In this document: in pieces, positions 61,792-64,000 of the stretch
How the letters are laid out: the number at the start of each line of letters is the position of its first letter
Position numbering within the stretch: the first letter of the stretch is position 1
NCBI GenBank assembly: GCA_945829235.1
Contig: CALZUA010000005.1
Coordinates: 62,001 to 126,000, forward strand
Length of the DNA: 64,000 nucleotides
Origin: an uncultured Clostridia bacterium
Lineage (GTDB): Bacteria > Bacillota > Clostridia > Oscillospirales > Ruminococcaceae
Direction of reading: 5' to 3'
Notes under the pieces: model-generated
What the model saw: only the letters and a program-made list of their open reading frames with translations
What the model was told of the DNA's origin: nothing
The model's database searches: none
Made by a program: the position numbers and the translations under genes

Positions 61792-63507
61792 TCACAAACA
61801 TTTCTCGAAAACCATATCGAAAATTCTGAAATAGTGCATATCTTCGAGGTTCCATGTAATTATGTCGGTGACCGCCTCATAGCTTACAACGTAGGTTTTT
61901 CCGTCCTTGCCGGTGATAACGCGGTGAATGAAGGACAGCGTGCCCTGTTCAACAAGTTTTTCATAAACGGCGGGGTCTTTTTCGGAAAAACGCTTGGTGT
62001 TGTTGATAATCATAGTGCCGTTTTGATAGCGTTTTTCAAGCTCCTTGCTGTATAAGTAGTCGATAGTTTTGCTGATTTTCTTTGAGTTGAGCAACTTTTT
62101 CCCGCACTGCGCGACAACCTCTTTGTCGGTTTTGTTGTACACGATAATTCTCTCGACACCGAAATAAGTGACGATATCGTTCAGGATATTGTCGAGCGGG
62201 TACTCCTTGTTCTCGAGCACCATACTTGTGATTTTGCAGACAACCTCGCTCTTTTCGATACCTCTGCTCCCGAGCAACCCTGCGGTTTTGATACCCGATT
62301 GCAGAATGCTTTCAACCGAGCCGTGCTTTTCTCTGTCGTAGAGGACGTAGCGGTTTTTGCCCTTGCTTTTGGCGCGGTACAACAGGCAGTCTGCGAGCTT
62401 GAACAGCTCATCGTAGGACGCGTCGATGTCATCGGGATAAACGGAAAGACCTATTGAGGTTGTGACGTGGAAGCCATCGATTTCGTCCTTGTAGGAGGCG
62501 GCGATTGAGTTTTTGATAGCTCGGAGAACGTTTCGGATATGCTCCTTGTTTATAAAATTGTCGAAAATCAGCAAAAATTCATCTCCGCCGATTCGTCCCG
62601 CTTTTCCGAAACCATCGGACTGCGCCTCGATAATTGATGCGCACTTTTTGAGCACCTCGTCGCCCTTTGAGTGACCGAAGTTGTCGTTGACGTTCTTGAA
62701 ATCGTCAACATCGATGATAGCGATTGCTGTGGGGAGATTAAGCTCGTTAATTCTGCGTTTAGCGAAATTCGTGATGTTGTCCTTGAGGAACAGACCGGTG
62801 AGCTGGTCGCGGCGGACAAACTCGTGGTTTGAGGACCGATAGGGGTCGCCGATTCTGCCTACGGTCATTATGTGAAAATCATCGAAATAAATCGCGGTAC
62901 CCGTGAGATGAAGGCTGGACTTGCCCTGTTTGCTTTCAATCATATATTCGATACTGCGGGTGCCGTTTTTCAGCTCCGTGCAGAATTTATCGACAACCTC
63001 GCGGCAGTCCTCGGATACTCGTGCAACGAGGGAGTTCGCCCATTCATCGATAGGCTGATTGCCGATAATTTCCTTGCCGACATCATAGCGATAGCAGACA
63101 ACGGAATTTTTCTGCGGGTCAAATGTATAGTAAACGTTTTCATACTGCGCGAGAAGAGCAATGGTTTCCTTTTCGCGGAGGAGTTGCCCGCAATAACCGT
63201 TGAACAGGCGTTCGATTTCGAGCATTCTCACCTCAACGTTGTCGCCGGGATTTTTCTGCATAAGACGGCAAGCCATAGGAACGAGTTCGCCGTTTTCGGC
63301 AAAAACATTCAGCACAAAAATGCTCCCGAACCGCTTTTCATCGACCGTTTCCTTCAGCCTAACGCGCGAGTCCTCCGAAAGAATTCTGTCGAAGGTACTG
63401 TAAAGGCGCGCGCCGAGAAACGTGTAAAACGCCGCGTTTATTTCTCTGAATTCGTAACCCGTGGGGTTGAACTTGAATTCGTACATCATTCCCGTTTGAT
63501 TTTCCAT
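61792..63507 (-). CDS. GGDEF-domain protein, likely diguanylate cyclase
   Basis: 571 residues in three parts. Residues 1-230: unknown, with PAS-like features. About 235-400: a GGDEF domain with RDQLTGLF, IAIIDVDDFKNVNDNFGHSKGD, and an intact GGDEF at 307-311. About 400-571: a further unknown globular part. The product-binding RxxD site ahead of GGDEF is absent (AQSDGFGKAGR). Soluble, no membrane segment. Its own consensus promoter; it lies upstream of the amidase gene by 18 bp and may be co-transcribed. Confidence 0.88.
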   Translation of the reverse strand: MENQTGMMYEFKFNPTGYEFREINAAFYTFLGARLYSTFDRILSEDSRVRLKETVDEKRFGSIFVLNVFAENGELVPMACRLMQKNPGDNVEVRMLEIERLFNGYCGQLLREKETIALLAQYENVYYTFDPQKNSVVCYRYDVGKEIIGNQPIDEWANSLVARVSEDCREVVDKFCTELKNGTRSIEYMIESKQGKSSLHLTGTAIYFDDFHIMTVGRIGDPYRSSNHEFVRRDQLTGLFLKDNITNFAKRRINELNLPTAIAIIDVDDFKNVNDNFGHSKGDEVLKKCASIIEAQSDGFGKAGRIGGDEFLLIFDNFINKEHIRNVLRAIKNSIAASYKDEIDGFHVTTSIGLSVYPDDIDASYDELFKLADCLLYRAKSKGKNRYVLYDREKHGSVESILQSGIKTAGLLGSRGIEKSEVVCKITSMVLENKEYPLDNILNDIVTYFGVERIIVYNKTDKEVVAQCGKKLLNSKKISKTIDYLYSKELEKRYQNGTMIINNTKRFSEKDPAVYEKLVEQGTLSFIHRVITGKDGKTYVVSYEAVTDIITWNLEDMHYFRIFDMVFEKCL

Positions 63508-63556
63508 TAAAAAGCCTCGTTGAAAAATTATTTGTCTAAATAACGATATTTAATTC

Positions 63557-63585
63557 ATTATATCACATTTTACGATTTTTGTCAA
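63557..63585 (-). promoter_or_regulatory. SigA-type promoter of the GGDEF gene
   Basis: Minus strand TTGACA (63585-63580), 17-bp spacer, TATAAT (63562-63557), 50 bp before the start. Confidence 0.9.
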
Positions 63586-63752
63586 GTGCAATTCAACATA
63601 ATTCCAAATATTTCGTCAGTTAACTTAAACTAAATTTTTGTGCAATTTGGCAAAGAAAGGTAATTTGTGCATAAAAAAAGGCTCGTGATGTGACGGAATA
63701 TGATAAAATTATATAAAAATGAAAGAAAAAACCGTAAAAAATTCAAAAATTG
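63586..63752. other. AT-rich divergent intergenic region
   Basis: AT-rich spacer between two divergent promoters. No reading frame or clear RNA structure was seen in it. Confidence 0.6.
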
Positions 63753-63781
63753 TTGACAAGAGAGAGAAACTATGTTATATT
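63753..63781 (+). promoter_or_regulatory. SigA-type promoter of the substrate-binding lipoprotein
   Basis: TTGACA (63753-63758), 17-bp spacer, TATATT (63776-63781), about 55 bp before the start. Confidence 0.8.
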
Positions 63782-63836
63782 ATATTAAGTACAGATACGG
63801 ATTGAATTATCCGAATGAAAGAGAGGAGTTTTTCTG

Positions 63837-64000
63837 ATGAAGAAAATTTTAGCAGTTCTTGCAGCGGCAGTAATGGCGCTTTCGTGCGCTGGCTGTAATT
63901 CCGCGGGCGGCGAGAAGAAAAAGCTGAAGGTAGGCTCGGACGTTGCTTACCCGCCCTTCGAGTACATGGACACCGATGGACAAACGCCTATCGGAGTTGA
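63837..64000 (+). CDS. Amino-acid-type ABC transporter substrate-binding lipoprotein, N-terminal part
   Basis: The first 54 residues are visible; the gene runs off the window. A signal peptide ends in ALSCAGC with Cys20 as the likely lipidation site, followed by KLKVGSDVAYPPFEYMD, the usual beginning of family 3 solute-binding proteins for polar amino acids. GAGGAG precedes the ATG at 63837. Permease and ATPase genes probably follow outside the window. Confidence 0.85.
   Translation, partial: MKKILAVLAAAVMALSCAGCNSAGGEKKKLKVGSDVAYPPFEYMDTDGQTPIGV

Overview
The window looks like a chromosomal segment of an endospore-forming member of the Clostridia (Bacillota). Evidence: a SpoIIID regulator with a plausible SigE promoter, a YlmC/YmxH-type sporulation protein, a SpoIID-related protein, a T-box ahead of pheST, an L20-type leader ahead of infC-rpmI-rplT, an FMN riboswitch ahead of ribU, many near-consensus SigA promoters (TTGACA, 17 bp, TATAAT), and Firmicute gene orders such as rnc-smc-ftsY, nadD-yqeK-rsfS, aroQ-M24-efp, rpsB-tsf and recA-recX-rimO-pgsA. 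Base composition is moderate and genes are tightly packed. Family or genus cannot be fixed from the sequence alone.

Layout. 1-2480: the end of an AT-richer ABC exporter operon (two FtsX-like permeases and an ATPase). 2481-2862: a non-coding junction holding a pair of 87-bp structured direct repeats inside a 9-bp inverted repeat, and a truncated tRNA-Leu remnant. 2863-9062, minus strand: an acetyltransferase, pheT and pheS under a Phe T-box, a metallo-beta-lactamase-fold hydrolase and a pyridoxal/pyridoxamine kinase. 9090-22326, plus strand: infC (apparently starting at ATC)-rpmI-rplT-rRNA/tRNA methylase, topA-trmFO-plsX-rnc-radical SAM-smc-ftsY. 22343-36666: rdgB, yhbY, nadD, yqeK, rsfS, rpsU (57 codons), yqeG, an endonuclease IV-like protein, aroQ, an M24 pseudo-peptidase, efp, hisC, a sulfhydrylase, YdcF, an ABC-F protein, an exonuclease, a HAD phosphatase and YlmC.

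36682-43952: rpsB-tsf, spoIIID (minus), a YnbB-type PLP enzyme, a CrtO-like membrane protein, yicC, the FMN riboswitch with ribU, a DUF5662 protein and an orphan membrane-anchored protein. 44029-49882: citrate synthase, aconitase and isocitrate dehydrogenase, which together make 2-oxoglutarate from oxaloacetate and acetyl-CoA, interrupted by a 50-codon membrane peptide gene and a divergent SpoIID-like gene on the other strand. 49932-57353: a membrane protein, a lipoprotein, a two-component system, YqhQ, prmC and recA. 57353-60824: recX, rimO, pgsA and a DUF4261 protein. The end holds a nitrilase-family amidase and a GGDEF protein on the minus strand, then the start of an amino-acid-type ABC substrate-binding lipoprotein.

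Most of the window is core housekeeping DNA. No CRISPR array, prophage, transposase or clear defence system was found. The unusual items are the M24 protein that has lost most metal ligands in an otherwise conserved locus, the repeat/tRNA-remnant junction, the SpoIID-like protein with broken motifs, the small membrane peptide between aconitase and isocitrate dehydrogenase, and the uncharacterised membrane protein-lipoprotein-two-component cluster.
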